Source of the DNA: Arthrobacter tumbae
GTDB taxonomy: Bacteria; Actinomycetota; Actinomycetes; Actinomycetales; Micrococcaceae
Direction: 5' to 3'
NCBI RefSeq assembly: GCF_016907495.1
Contig: NZ_JAFBCC010000001.1
Location: 310,001-374,000, forward strand
DNA: 64,000 bases
The notes beneath the pieces are model-generated. The model ran no database searches, was not told the DNA's origin, and worked only from the letters and a program-made list of their open reading frames with translations. Below, one piece after another: positions 1 to 13,100 of this stretch. Made by a program: the position numbers and the translations under genes. The first letter of the stretch is position 1, and the number at the start of each line of letters is the position of its first letter.

Positions 1-3723
<3,723 letters not shown>

Positions 3724-3733
3724 AGTGGAAACC

Positions 3734-4795
3734 ATGCGAATTCTCAGCGTTGTAGGTGCGCGCCCTCAGTTCGTGAAGTTGGCTCCTATCGCCTCTGCAT
3801 TGCAGGGCAAGGCGGATCATCTGATCGCCCACACCGGCCAGCATTACGACGAACTCATGTCAGACGTTTTTTTCAACGATCTAGGCATTCCGGCGCCGGA
3901 CTTTAATTTAGCCGTGGGGTCAGGCCCGCATGGCAGGCAAACCGGCGCGATGCTCTCCGGGCTCGAAGACGTTTTGGAGCAGTCTCGTCCGGACTGCGTG
4001 CTCGTGTACGGAGACACGAACTCAACCCTGGCCGCGGCAATCGCGGCGGTAAAGATGCACATTCCTGTCGCACATCTTGAGGCAGGTTTGCGATCATTCA
4101 ATCGGCGCATGCCGGAAGAACACAACCGGGTTCTCACTGATCACGCAGCGGATCTTCTTCTCGCTCCCACCGAAGTCGCGATGAAGCACTTGGCGGCCGA
4201 AGGCTTGGCTGGGCGCAGCGTGCTGGTCGGCGACGTAATGACAGACGTATTATTCCTTACGCGCGATGCAGTCAACTTAAAGCAGGAACCGCTTCCGCAG
4301 GGACTTGCCGCCAGCGAGTATTACGTGAGCACCATTCATCGTCCGGACAATACGGATGATGCCAATCGCCTTTCCGAGATCTTGACCCAGCTTGCAGGGC
4401 TCGACAAGCCAGTACTTCTACTGGCACACCCGCGTCTACGTGCGCTTGCGGAAGAACACGGCATTTCCCTCAATCAGGGATCGCTCATCTCCATCGACCC
4501 GCTTGCATACCCACAACTAATCAACGCAGTCCAGCACTCCGCCGGTGTGGTCACTGATTCCGGCGGTCTTCAAAAGGAAGCCTTCCTGTTGCGGGTTCCC
4601 TGCACGACGGTCAGACCAGAAACCGAATGGGTGGAGACTGTGGACCTCGGTTGGAACGTGCTGGTCTCCGATGATCTTGGCCAACTAGGGCCGGCCGCAA
4701 CACGCTCGGCGCCTGCTCCAACCAACGCTGCTCCGTATGGATCCGGGCAGGCTGCACAGCAAGTTGTCACAGCACTACTGAATCAGACGCAGTAA
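3734..4795 (+). CDS. wbpI: Non-hydrolysing UDP-HexNAc 2-epimerase (WecB/WbpI type)
   Basis: The 353-residue protein is a UDP-N-acetylglucosamine 2-epimerase family member. It begins MRILSVVGARPQFVK and carries the catalytic-site residues expected for the family: Asp94 in YGDTNST, Glu116 in HLEAGLRS and Glu128-Glu129-His130 in RRMPEEHNR, plus TDSGGLQKEAF for UDP binding. WecB makes UDP-ManNAc, whereas WbpI acts on the 2,3-diacetamido-glucuronate form. Because the four preceding Wbp-type steps are encoded next door, WbpI activity is the better guess, but the fold alone cannot separate them. A longer frame upstream overlaps the preceding gene and lacks family similarity. Confidence 0.8.
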   Translation: MRILSVVGARPQFVKLAPIASALQGKADHLIAHTGQHYDELMSDVFFNDLGIPAPDFNLAVGSGPHGRQTGAMLSGLEDVLEQSRPDCVLVYGDTNSTLAAAIAAVKMHIPVAHLEAGLRSFNRRMPEEHNRVLTDHAADLLLAPTEVAMKHLAAEGLAGRSVLVGDVMTDVLFLTRDAVNLKQEPLPQGLAASEYYVSTIHRPDNTDDANRLSEILTQLAGLDKPVLLLAHPRLRALAEEHGISLNQGSLISIDPLAYPQLINAVQHSAGVVTDSGGLQKEAFLLRVPCTTVRPETEWVETVDLGWNVLVSDDLGQLGPAATRSAPAPTNAAPYGSGQAAQQVVTALLNQTQ

Positions 4796-4820
4796 GCCCA
4801 CAGGTCCACATGTACGCGCC

Positions 4821-4862
4821 GCTGTTTCAGCCGCGTCCCTGAGCTCGCGTGGCTAAAACAGC
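4821..4862. terminator. Bidirectional hairpin between convergent genes
   Basis: GCTGTTTCAGCC (4821-4832) pairs with GGCTAAAACAGC (4851-4862) with one mismatch. The arms carry T and A runs, so it can serve both the epimerase transcript and the convergent glycosyltransferase, whose stop codon lies inside the left arm. Confidence 0.6.
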
Positions 4863-5969
4863 CGCGGCGGCACGTTCGCCCGCTGTCTGCAAAGACGCAT
4901 TCTTATCCACCCAGCTGATGCGGGCGTCGCGATGGGGGTCTTCCCCTTCGAGAAGACGCCGCATGGCTTGGGCCGCCTGTCGCGGTTCGAACGGCACACT
5001 TTCTCCCAGATGATTCTCCGCCACCATTGAAGCGCACTCTCCCGCGCCCGCGTACACTACCGGGGTTCCACAAGCCGCAGCCGCATAGATCTTTGTGGGT
5101 TTCGCGAAATCATAACCCTGTCCAGGAACAATGCTTACAAGAGCACCCGCAGCTCCGCGGATCCAGGCGGCGCTTTCTTGAGGGGAGATCACACCGCCGA
5201 AGGTTACCCGACCGGGTGCGACGCGTTCGGCTAACGCTCGAAGCGCACCTTCTGAGGATCCCTGACCGAAGAAGTACAGCCGCACGTCGGGCCGATCGTC
5301 AAGAGTCGTCAGTGCTTGAATGAAGACTTCTGCGCCTTGCCACTCGGACATCGTCCCGGTGTAGACGAAGTAAGGGTGCCCGGGGGTCTTGGTTTCGCCA
5401 TCGGGCCTGAAAGTGTCGGTGTCTATACCGTTGCCGGCCACGCTTACGCGTCCGGGGGCAACACGAAACTGGGAGATGCGGTCCGCCACTCCCTCGGATA
5501 TGGCCACCACGTGAGCAGCGTTCCTGACGGCTACGCCCTCTATCCAACGCATGACCGCTACAACCGGCGCTGCAGCGCCTATCGCAATCAGCGCGTCGGT
5601 CCAGATGTCCGCAGCGTAATAGACGTAGGGGCGTCTCCTGAGCCATGAAGTCACGGCTACGACGAGACCGGTCGTGGGCGGAGGCTCAGAAACCACCACA
5701 TCCGCGCGGCTAAAAAGCAGCCGAAAAAACAAGGGAGCGTCGAAGCTCAAATACTGGACGTATCCCCTGACGTTTCCGCCCGAGTCTCGCAGGACGGGCC
5801 ACCGCGAGACTCCTGACTCGACCGTGTACTCGGCTGGCGGTACAGAGGTCAGGACCTTGACTGCTACCCCGGACTCCTGCAGCGCCGTCGCAAGTGCCTT
5901 GAGCCGGAAGGCTGCGGCACCAACTTCCGGTGGAAAGAGTCTTGTGGCAAGGATTACTCGCAGACTCAC
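4827..5969 (-). CDS. GT4 glycosyltransferase (WcaI/WbuB-like)
   Basis: A 380-residue GT-B enzyme. The N-terminus (VILATRLFPPEVGAAAFR) has the Pro-Pro-Glu-xx-Gly loop typical of WcaI/WbuB-type family 4 transferases. The C-terminal domain has YTGTMSEWQG and KIYAAAACGTPVVYAG, the usual nucleotide-sugar site. It ends the minus-strand operon of Wbp-type sugar genes; its GTG start overlaps the stop of the Gfo/Idh gene as GTGA. It is therefore the best candidate in the window for transferring the diacetamido-uronic acid. Donor and acceptor are inferred from context only. Confidence 0.8.
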   Translation of the reverse strand: MSLRVILATRLFPPEVGAAAFRLKALATALQESGVAVKVLTSVPPAEYTVESGVSRWPVLRDSGGNVRGYVQYLSFDAPLFFRLLFSRADVVVSEPPPTTGLVVAVTSWLRRRPYVYYAADIWTDALIAIGAAAPVVAVMRWIEGVAVRNAAHVVAISEGVADRISQFRVAPGRVSVAGNGIDTDTFRPDGETKTPGHPYFVYTGTMSEWQGAEVFIQALTTLDDRPDVRLYFFGQGSSEGALRALAERVAPGRVTFGGVISPQESAAWIRGAAGALVSIVPGQGYDFAKPTKIYAAAACGTPVVYAGAGECASMVAENHLGESVPFEPRQAAQAMRRLLEGEDPHRDARISWVDKNASLQTAGERAAAAVLATRAQGRG

Positions 5970-6958
5970 GCGGTAACGTCCACCATGTGCCCGGTCCGGG
6001 ATGACTCGATCATCGCCTCTGCCACACGCAGGGTATTGAGGCCCTCACGCATAGTCACGACGTCATTGCGCTTGCCGAGCACAGCATCGAGGAACGCTTC
6101 ATGCTCAGCTTTTAATGGCTCGCGCTTGGTGAGCGCCAAACGGGTGATATTACCTTCGCTCACGCCGCGGAAATTCGACACCGCTTCCCACTCCGTGTTG
6201 ATTGTCCCGTTCTCGTAGAACGTCAGATCGGCTGTCAGCGTATCGGCGACAAAAGCACCCTTTTCCCCGGTCACGACAGTCAGGCGCTCTTTCATTGGGG
6301 AGAGCCAGTTCACAAGATGAGAGGTGATGACGCCGTTTTCCAGCTGGCAGGAGGCGGTCACCATGTCTTCGTGAGGACGCCCGGAGCGCGTGCTCGTGCG
6401 CGCGGAAACCGATTCATAGGGCGACTGCGCCAGCCAGGCGGTGAGATCGATATCGTGAGTCCCGAGATCCTTCACCACGCCGACGTCAGCAATCCGAGAG
6501 GGGAACGGCCCCTGCCGGCGGGTCGCGACCTGGTAAACGTCACCAAGATCGCCGTTCTCAATGCGGAACCGCAGCGACTGCAACGCGGGGTTGAACCGTT
6601 CGATGTGCCCCACAGCGCCAACCAAACCGGCAGCTTCGAAGGCATCAGCGAGCTTGACGCCGCCCTCGATCGTAGATGCGATCGGCTTCTCAACCATCGT
6701 GTGCACGTTTGCAGCGGCGAGAGCAAGACCGACTTCCTCATGCAACCCGGTGGGCACGGCACACACGGCCATGTCGATTCCCTGCGCGATCAGCTCATCG
6801 ACGGAGCCGCACAACGGCAAGTCCCCGGCGACACCATGCGGATCTCCGTACGCATCTGCAACGGCAACTAACTGGACACCATCAAGCTCACGCACAACGC
6901 GAGCGTGATGACGGCCCATCATCCCCAAACCGATAATGCCTACCCGAAGGTCCCCCAT
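5966..6958 (-). CDS. wbpB: Gfo/Idh/MocA oxidoreductase, WbpB/WlbA-like 3-dehydrogenase
   Basis: This 330-residue NAD-dependent enzyme has a Rossmann start (VGIIGLGMMGRHHARVV), the family MVEKPIAS motif with its active-site lysine, and GHIERFNPAL and DLGTHDIDL further on. WbpB/WlbA oxidise C3 of UDP-GlcNAcA so that the WbpE aminotransferase can add an amino group. The gene lies directly after a WbpE-type aminotransferase; the TAA stop and ATG start share one base, which implies tight coupling. Other Gfo/Idh sugars are possible, but the A-D-E-B gene set makes WbpB function likely. Confidence 0.8.
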   Translation of the reverse strand: MGDLRVGIIGLGMMGRHHARVVRELDGVQLVAVADAYGDPHGVAGDLPLCGSVDELIAQGIDMAVCAVPTGLHEEVGLALAAANVHTMVEKPIASTIEGGVKLADAFEAAGLVGAVGHIERFNPALQSLRFRIENGDLGDVYQVATRRQGPFPSRIADVGVVKDLGTHDIDLTAWLAQSPYESVSARTSTRSGRPHEDMVTASCQLENGVITSHLVNWLSPMKERLTVVTGEKGAFVADTLTADLTFYENGTINTEWEAVSNFRGVSEGNITRLALTKREPLKAEHEAFLDAVLGKRNDVVTMREGLNTLRVAEAMIESSRTGHMVDVTA

Positions 6959-8049
6959 TACGCACCCGCTCCGGCGAGCTTGTTCACGGCTGTCACGATC
7001 CGGTCCAGGTCCTCGTCATCGAGTGAGGGATGCACCGGAAGCGAGAGCACCTCGCGTGCCGCGATCTCCGTGCTCGGGAGGTCCTCGGTCCGGTTGAACG
7101 AGGGCAGTCGGTGATTCGGAATCGGGTAGTAGACCCCGCTGCCGATGTTGTACTCATCCTTCAAGGCCGCTGCGAAACCGTCCCGATCTCCCGGGATACG
7201 GACTGTGTACTGGTGGTACACGTGCTCAGCGCCCTCGGCCACCACCGGTATGCCTACCCCTTCGAGGTTGTCGTTGAGGAACTGGGCGTTCGACTGGCGC
7301 TGTGCAGTCCACCCGAGCACCTTCGTCAACTGGACTCGCCCGATCGCAGCGTGAAGATTGGTCATGCGCGCATTGAACCCCACCAGTTCGTTCTCGTACT
7401 GGCGCTCCATGCCCTGGTTCCGCAGCAGCCGAAGGTTCCGCTCAACCGTGGCGTCACCGGTGGACACCATGCCGCCCTCGCCTGAGGTCATGTTCTTCGT
7501 GGGATACAGCGAAAACATGGCGAAATCACCGAAGGTGCCGACCTTTCGGCCATCCAGCGCAGCTCCATGAGCCTGTGCCGCGTCCTCAAACAGTTTGATC
7601 CCGCGGGAGTCAGCAAGTTCCCGGAACGCGACAACGTTCGCCGGGTGCCCGTACAGGTGCACCGGCATGATTCCCTTGGTCTTGTCGGAAATCAGCGACT
7701 CTACGTGAGCGACATCCAGGCAGTAGTGGTCGAGCTCAATGTCAGCAAAGACCGGCGTCGCACCGGTAAGCGCCACAGAATTCGCGGTTGCAGCAAACGT
7801 GAATGACGGAACGATGACCTCGTCTCCCGGACCAACACCCGCGGCCAGCAGACCGAGATGCAGTCCGGAGGTGCCCGAGTTCACGGCGACGGACGCACGA
7901 CCGTCGAGAAGGACTTCCGAGAACTCTTTCTCGAACTCCGCAACTTCAGCGCCCTGCGCCAGCATGCCGGACACGAGCACCGCATCGACGGCCGCACGCT
8001 CCTCGTCTCCTACGATCGGCTTAGCCGCCGGAATGAATCCTGTGCTCAT
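6958..8049 (-). CDS. wbpE: DegT/DnrJ/EryC1 aminotransferase (WbpE-like)
   Basis: A 363-residue PLP-dependent sugar aminotransferase. The Schiff-base lysine is in SLYPTKNMTSGEGG; ALNSGTSGLH-type nucleotide-sugar contacts appear as VNSGTSGLHLGLLAAG near residue 57, and MPVHLYGHPAN and EDAAQAHGA are also present. In the WbpA-B-E-D-I route the enzyme converts the 3-keto sugar from WbpB into UDP-GlcNAc(3NH2)A using glutamate. The start overlaps the stop of the acetyltransferase as ATGA. Family membership is sure; the exact substrate is inferred from the neighbours. Confidence 0.85.
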   Translation of the reverse strand: MSTGFIPAAKPIVGDEERAAVDAVLVSGMLAQGAEVAEFEKEFSEVLLDGRASVAVNSGTSGLHLGLLAAGVGPGDEVIVPSFTFAATANSVALTGATPVFADIELDHYCLDVAHVESLISDKTKGIMPVHLYGHPANVVAFRELADSRGIKLFEDAAQAHGAALDGRKVGTFGDFAMFSLYPTKNMTSGEGGMVSTGDATVERNLRLLRNQGMERQYENELVGFNARMTNLHAAIGRVQLTKVLGWTAQRQSNAQFLNDNLEGVGIPVVAEGAEHVYHQYTVRIPGDRDGFAAALKDEYNIGSGVYYPIPNHRLPSFNRTEDLPSTEIAAREVLSLPVHPSLDDEDLDRIVTAVNKLAGAGA

Positions 8050-8642
8050 TTCTGATCCTCTACTGGTGCCAGTGTTCCGTGTGCTTCGCGATATTTCTCA
8101 CCGGTCTCGGGACAGACCCACAGACCGTCCTGCTTCTTGAGCGGGTGACCTGCCTTGCCTACCCACCCGAGACGGCGGGCAGGTACTCCAGCCACCAGCC
8201 CATAGGCAGGAACGTCCTTGGTGACAACTGCGCCGGCGGCAACCGTCGCCCATGCACCGATCGTCACGGGAGCCACGCACACAGCACGAGCACCGATGGA
8301 CGCACCGTCCTCGACGGTGACTCCGACCGGAATCCAGTCGTGTGCGCTCTTCAACGTGCCGTCCGGCGAAATCGATCGCGGATAGGTGTCGTTGGTAAGG
8401 ACAACGGCAGGACCGACGAACACGCCCTTGCCGAGCGACGCCGGCTCATACACCAGCGCGTAGTTCTGGACCTTGGTGTTCTCCCCCATCGAGACGCCTG
8501 TACCGATGTAGGCCCCACGTCCGACAATGCAGTTGGATCCCAGTTTGGCATTCTCCCGCACCTGCGCGAGATGCCATACTTTTGTGCCTTCACCTAGTTC
8601 CGCCCGATCCGACACATCGGCGCTATCAGCGATGTAAGTCAT
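8046..8642 (-). CDS. wbpD: Left-handed beta-helix N-acetyltransferase (WbpD-like)
   Basis: A 198-residue hexapeptide-repeat acetyltransferase. Repeats of the [LIV]-G-x4 type run from about residue 12 (AELGEGTKVWHLAQV) to 150 (ATVAAGAVVTKDVPAYGLVAGVPAR), typical of sugar-nucleotide acetyltransferases that trimerise. WbpD acetylates the 3-amino group using acetyl-CoA, which fits the preceding aminotransferase step. The ATG at 8642 is preceded by AAAGG and starts the protein MTYIADSADVS; a longer frame upstream runs into the dehydrogenase gene. A short Cys-containing tail (WVCPETGEKYRE) resembles a small C-terminal extension in this subfamily. Confidence 0.82.
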   Translation of the reverse strand: MTYIADSADVSDRAELGEGTKVWHLAQVRENAKLGSNCIVGRGAYIGTGVSMGENTKVQNYALVYEPASLGKGVFVGPAVVLTNDTYPRSISPDGTLKSAHDWIPVGVTVEDGASIGARAVCVAPVTIGAWATVAAGAVVTKDVPAYGLVAGVPARRLGWVGKAGHPLKKQDGLWVCPETGEKYREAHGTLAPVEDQK

Positions 8643-8662
8643 GCGACTACCTTTCGTTGCGA

Positions 8663-9952
8663 TCAGGCCTTGCCGATGACCCGGTAGGTAACTCCAGCCC
8701 ACTTATCCGCGCTGCTCACGCGACGGCCGTCGATGAACGTCTTCACCCCGGGCAGATCTGTCGGCTTCAAGTGTGCGTACTCCGCATGGTTCGCCTGCAC
8801 GACGGCAGCGTCCACCGGATCGCCAACATGGTAGGCATCGAATCCAAGAGCGGAGAGCTCTTCATCGGTGTACATCGGATCGTGCACCAGTACCTTCGCG
8901 CCGCGCTCCTTCAGCGCGTCAACCGTCGCAAAGACACCTGAGAAGGCCGTTTCCTTGACCTCACCGCGGTAGGCAGCGCCAAGCACGACGACGGTCGCAC
9001 CGCCCAGATCCCCATGGGCGCCTTCCAGCAGCCCGATGGTGTACTCCGGCATACCTGCATTGGCTTCACGGGCGGCCCGTACAACCGTCGCCGACGGATC
9101 ATTCCACAGATACAGACGCGGGTAGACGGGAATGCAGTGGCCGCCGACGGCGATGCCCGGCTGATGAATGTGGCTGTACGGCTGGGAGTTCGAGGCCTCG
9201 ATCACCTGATAAATGTCTATGCCCGCAGTCGCGGCGAAGCGTGCGAATTGGTTCGCCAGCCCGATGTTGACATCGCGGTAGGTCGTCTCAGCAAGCTTGG
9301 CAAGCTCAGATGCTTCGGCTGATCCGAGGTCCCAGACACCGTTTCCGCGGACCAGATCGGCCCGGTCATCGAAATCGAGTACTGCCTCGTAGAACTCAAC
9401 GGCCTTCTTGGCGCCGTCGTCAGAAAGCCCACCGACCAGCTTGGGATATTTGCGGAGATCTTCGAAGACACGTCCGGTCAGTACACGCTCCGGTGAGAAC
9501 ACCAGATGGAAGTCCTTGCCTTCGACCAGACCGGAACCCTCCTCCAGCATCGGCTTCCAACGATCACGGGTGGTGCCCACCGGGAGGGTTGTCTCATAGG
9601 AGACGAGCGTGCCCGCAGTGAGGTGCTTGGCAAGCTCGGCAGTGGCTCCGTCCATCCATCCGAAGTCCGGGTTGGCATCAGCGTCAACGAACAAGGGCAC
9701 CACCAAGACCACGGCGTCAGCGTTGGGAACAGCTTGCCCGTAGTCGGTTGTCGCCCGGAGTTTACCCGCAGGAACCAGCTCGGAAAGCTTCTCCTGAAGG
9801 TGCGCTTCACCGGGGAATGGCTCGACCGCGTTATTGATGGACTCGACGACCGTGGCGTTGACGTCCACGCCCACCACTTCGTGGCCCTTTGACGCGAACT
9901 GGACTGCCAGCGGCAGACCGATCTTCCCAAGGGCAATGACAGCAATCTTCAC
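8663..9952 (-). CDS. wbpA: UDP-sugar 6-dehydrogenase (WbpA/WecC-like)
   Basis: This 429-residue NAD-dependent dehydrogenase oxidises C6 of a UDP-sugar to the uronic acid. It shows the N-terminal Rossmann motif (VIALGKIGLPLAVQFA), YETTLPVGTT, the helix with ELAKLAETTYRDVNI, and the catalytic cysteine in GGHCIPVYP. It is the first gene of the minus-strand operon and the logical first step (UDP-GlcNAc to UDP-GlcNAcA) of the route encoded behind it. The GTG start has AAAAGG about 11 bases upstream. UDP-ManNAc or UDP-Glc as substrate cannot be excluded from sequence. Confidence 0.85.
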   Translation of the reverse strand: MKIAVIALGKIGLPLAVQFASKGHEVVGVDVNATVVESINNAVEPFPGEAHLQEKLSELVPAGKLRATTDYGQAVPNADAVVLVVPLFVDADANPDFGWMDGATAELAKHLTAGTLVSYETTLPVGTTRDRWKPMLEEGSGLVEGKDFHLVFSPERVLTGRVFEDLRKYPKLVGGLSDDGAKKAVEFYEAVLDFDDRADLVRGNGVWDLGSAEASELAKLAETTYRDVNIGLANQFARFAATAGIDIYQVIEASNSQPYSHIHQPGIAVGGHCIPVYPRLYLWNDPSATVVRAAREANAGMPEYTIGLLEGAHGDLGGATVVVLGAAYRGEVKETAFSGVFATVDALKERGAKVLVHDPMYTDEELSALGFDAYHVGDPVDAAVVQANHAEYAHLKPTDLPGVKTFIDGRRVSSADKWAGVTYRVIGKA

Positions 9953-10127
9953 GACGGAATGACCTTTTCTCTGTACGTGGAGCAGACACAGCTCCAGATC
10001 CAGTAGCCAAGCCTATCGTCCCGATCGCGATATCGCCCGATTCAACCGAGATGGCAACCGACGCCCTCGCACCGCGACCTTATCCACAGATCTGATGCGG
10101 CCCAACAAACCGGGCCATGGCAGCCCC

Positions 10128-10133
10128 TAGGCT
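10128..10133 (+). promoter_or_regulatory. Leaderless -10 box (TAGGCT) for the FHA-FtsK gene
   Basis: TAGGCT is followed by exactly 6 bases and then the ATG, so transcription is predicted to begin on the A of the start codon. The 187-base divergent gap also holds another TAGGCT on the minus strand (10010-10015) that could serve wbpA. No good -35 box is visible for either. Confidence 0.5.
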
Positions 10134-10139
10134 CGGACC

Positions 10140-13100
10140 ATGGATCTGCACGTCACGCTCGCCGCAGGTCCCGGCGTGCAGCTGCCAGGAGGCCAACCTA
10201 CAGAAGAATTGATCATCACGAAGGCGCACCTCGCGAGCGGCAGCCAGCTGCACGAACAGCTCTCCAGCCGGGCCGGCACCCACCACCTCCTCATCGATGG
10301 GAAGCCGCTCGCTGAGCTGCAGCCAGGCGTACCACCCCTCACATCCGGCGCGGTGATCGTCGCTGCCACGGGTGCACACCCGAGCACGCGCCCGTCCTCT
10401 CCCGGCAGCCTGCTCTTTCTCGTCCGGTCCGGGCCCGACGCCGGCAAGGCCATACCGCTCTCGCGCGGCGTCTACACGATCGGTCGCAGCGCTGCAGACA
10501 TCACCATCCACGACCCCGATCTCTCACGCGTCCACGCCGTACTCACGGTCACCAATGACGCGCTGACCCTCCGCGACCGGCAGTCGTCAAACGGCATCTG
10601 GGTCAACGGCGCCAGAGCCGAGCGAATCCCCATCACCACCGACTCCGACATCCGCATCGGGAGCAGCCGCTGCGCCGTCGTGCTCGCACATACCGCCGAT
10701 GATCCGCCACTCGCCGAGGACCTCACCGAACCCTGCGAAGTCAGCGCTCCCCCGCCGCCGGAAAGCAGCCGGCTACTGATCCTCACTGCCTTCCTACCCC
10801 TCGTACTCGGCATCGTGCTCGCCGTGACCACCGGGATGTGGTTTTTCCTGGCGTTCAGCGCGCTCTCCGCCGCCACCGGGATGGTTCCGCTCATCACCGG
10901 ACGAAAGAAACGCCGCGCGTTCGACTATGCGGTAGCAGCCGCGGTGGCCAAAGACAGGAAACGACGACGACGCGCAGCACCGGACGCGGGCGGCCTCACC
11001 CTCGCGGCCCTTCGTCCGCAGACGACCGCTTCCGGGTATACATCACAGCTGAGCCCGGGCGGGCGCTATCTGAGACTGGGCATCGCTGACCAGCCCGCCA
11101 ATGTTCAGCCCAAACCCGAGCCGGTGGATTGGCGGCCACCCATCATCCCGGCCGCGCCCGTGCTGATCCCGTTGGTTGTACCGGGAGGCGGGGAACCCGT
11201 CAATGTGGACATCCGTGGTCCGCAACACATCCTTCCCGATGTCGCCCGCCTCCTGATTCTGCAGCTCTCCGCCCTGTCCGAAGCCGGAGAGATTCTCTGT
11301 TTCGACGCCCGCACAGACCTTCCGGAGGCAGCCCGGTTCCTGCCACGGGTCACCCTCGTCGCAGATCGCGCACGATTCGCGGAACTCGCCGCCTCCGGCC
11401 GGTACTCCACCGTCCTGCTCTTCGGCGCCGGCACGGCAGCGGAGGTGAAAGGCGTTCGCGCCTACCGTTTCTCCACGTCCAACGACCGGGAAAAGGGTCC
11501 CTGGGCCATCGACTACTTCCCTCCCGACCCCCTGCTCACGAACCCCGAGGGCACCGTCCGCTTCCAGCCCGACTTCGTGCGGTCGGATACGTTCGAGCTA
11601 CTGGCTCGCGCAATGGGAACCCATGCCTCCCCGCAAGCGGCGGCAGGCACCCAGGCACCGGTCCCGGAGGCTGTCGCTCTCCCGGATCTGATCCCGTGCG
11701 GCAGCGAAAGCATTGCTGCACGGTGGCGTGCCTCCCCGGATAACGCCCGGATGACCACGGCTATCGGATCATCGTCTGCGGGACCTCTGACCTTTGATCT
11801 GGTCACCGACGGTCCGCACATGCTCGTCGCCGGCACTACGGGTGCCGGCAAATCCCAGTTCCTGCGAACTCTGGTCCTCGGCCTCGCGCTCAACCACTCC
11901 CCTGGAAACCTGAACTTTCTCTTCATCGACTTCAAGGGAGGCTCCGGTCTCGGCGTGCTTGCACCCTTGCCGCACGTCACCGGCATGCTCACCGATCTGT
12001 CTGCAGCGGCCGTCTCGCGCGCCCTCGTCTCGCTCAAAGCCGAGGTCAAACGGCGGGAGGCGCTCTTTGCAGACGTTGGCGCCGCCGATTACCTTGAATA
12101 CAGCGAGCGCAGTTCCAGGCCGCTTCCCCGCCTGATCACCGTGATTGACGAGTTTCGGATGCTCAGTGACGAAGTTCCCGGTTCCGTCCATGAACTAATG
12201 CGGATTGCAACCCTCGGACGATCGCTGGGAATGCATCTCGTCCTTGCAACGCAGCGCCCGCAGGGCGCGATCACGTCCGACATTCGAGCAAACATCACTG
12301 CAAGTGTTGCCCTGAGAGTTCAATCAGCGATGGAGTCCCAGGACGTGCTTGAGTCAGCAGCCGCCTCCTCCATCCCGGTCAACCTGCCCGGCCGTGGATT
12401 CCTGCGCATCGCCTCCGGGCAGCCCATCGAATTCCAGACAGCGACGACGACGGCGCCCGGCACTGCCTCGCTGGCACCCCGCATCATGACCTTCGCTTCT
12501 TTCCTGGCCAGTGGCTCTGATGCAGACATCTCCTTCGATAGGGCGAGACACCGGGCGCACGAAGGAGAGCCAAGCGCGGTGGATAGCCTTCATGCTCTGG
12601 TCGCCTCTGCCATCTCCGCCTCACGGACCTTGCCGCTGCCGCCATTGCGTGCACCCGTGCGTCCGACGTTGCCCGCTACGATCGCCCGTTCCATTGCGGT
12701 GCCGCCAAACATTCTCCAGCTTGGCCTGCTGGACATTCCTGAGCAGCAGGAGCAGCGTCCCCTCGCGTGGGAACCCGCTCAACACTCCCATCTTGCGCTC
12801 GTCGGACAGCCCGGCAGCGGGTTGGCCGGAGTCCTCTCCTACGTGTCTGCCGAACATCTCCGGGCGCTGCCCGACGGGCACCTGTACCTGCTCGACGGCG
12901 ACTCGAGCCTGCGCGCGGTCAGCGACGCTCCGCAGGTTGGCGCCTGGGTAGCCGCCACCGAAGTCAAACGAGCCGCCCGCGTCCTGGAACGGATCGCCGA
13001 GCTCCTCGTCGATCGTCTCAACGGGGCTCCAGGACTTGCTGAGGCTGCTCCACACATCACCGTTGTCATTACGGGCTGGGGTAGATGGGCAACCGCGTTT

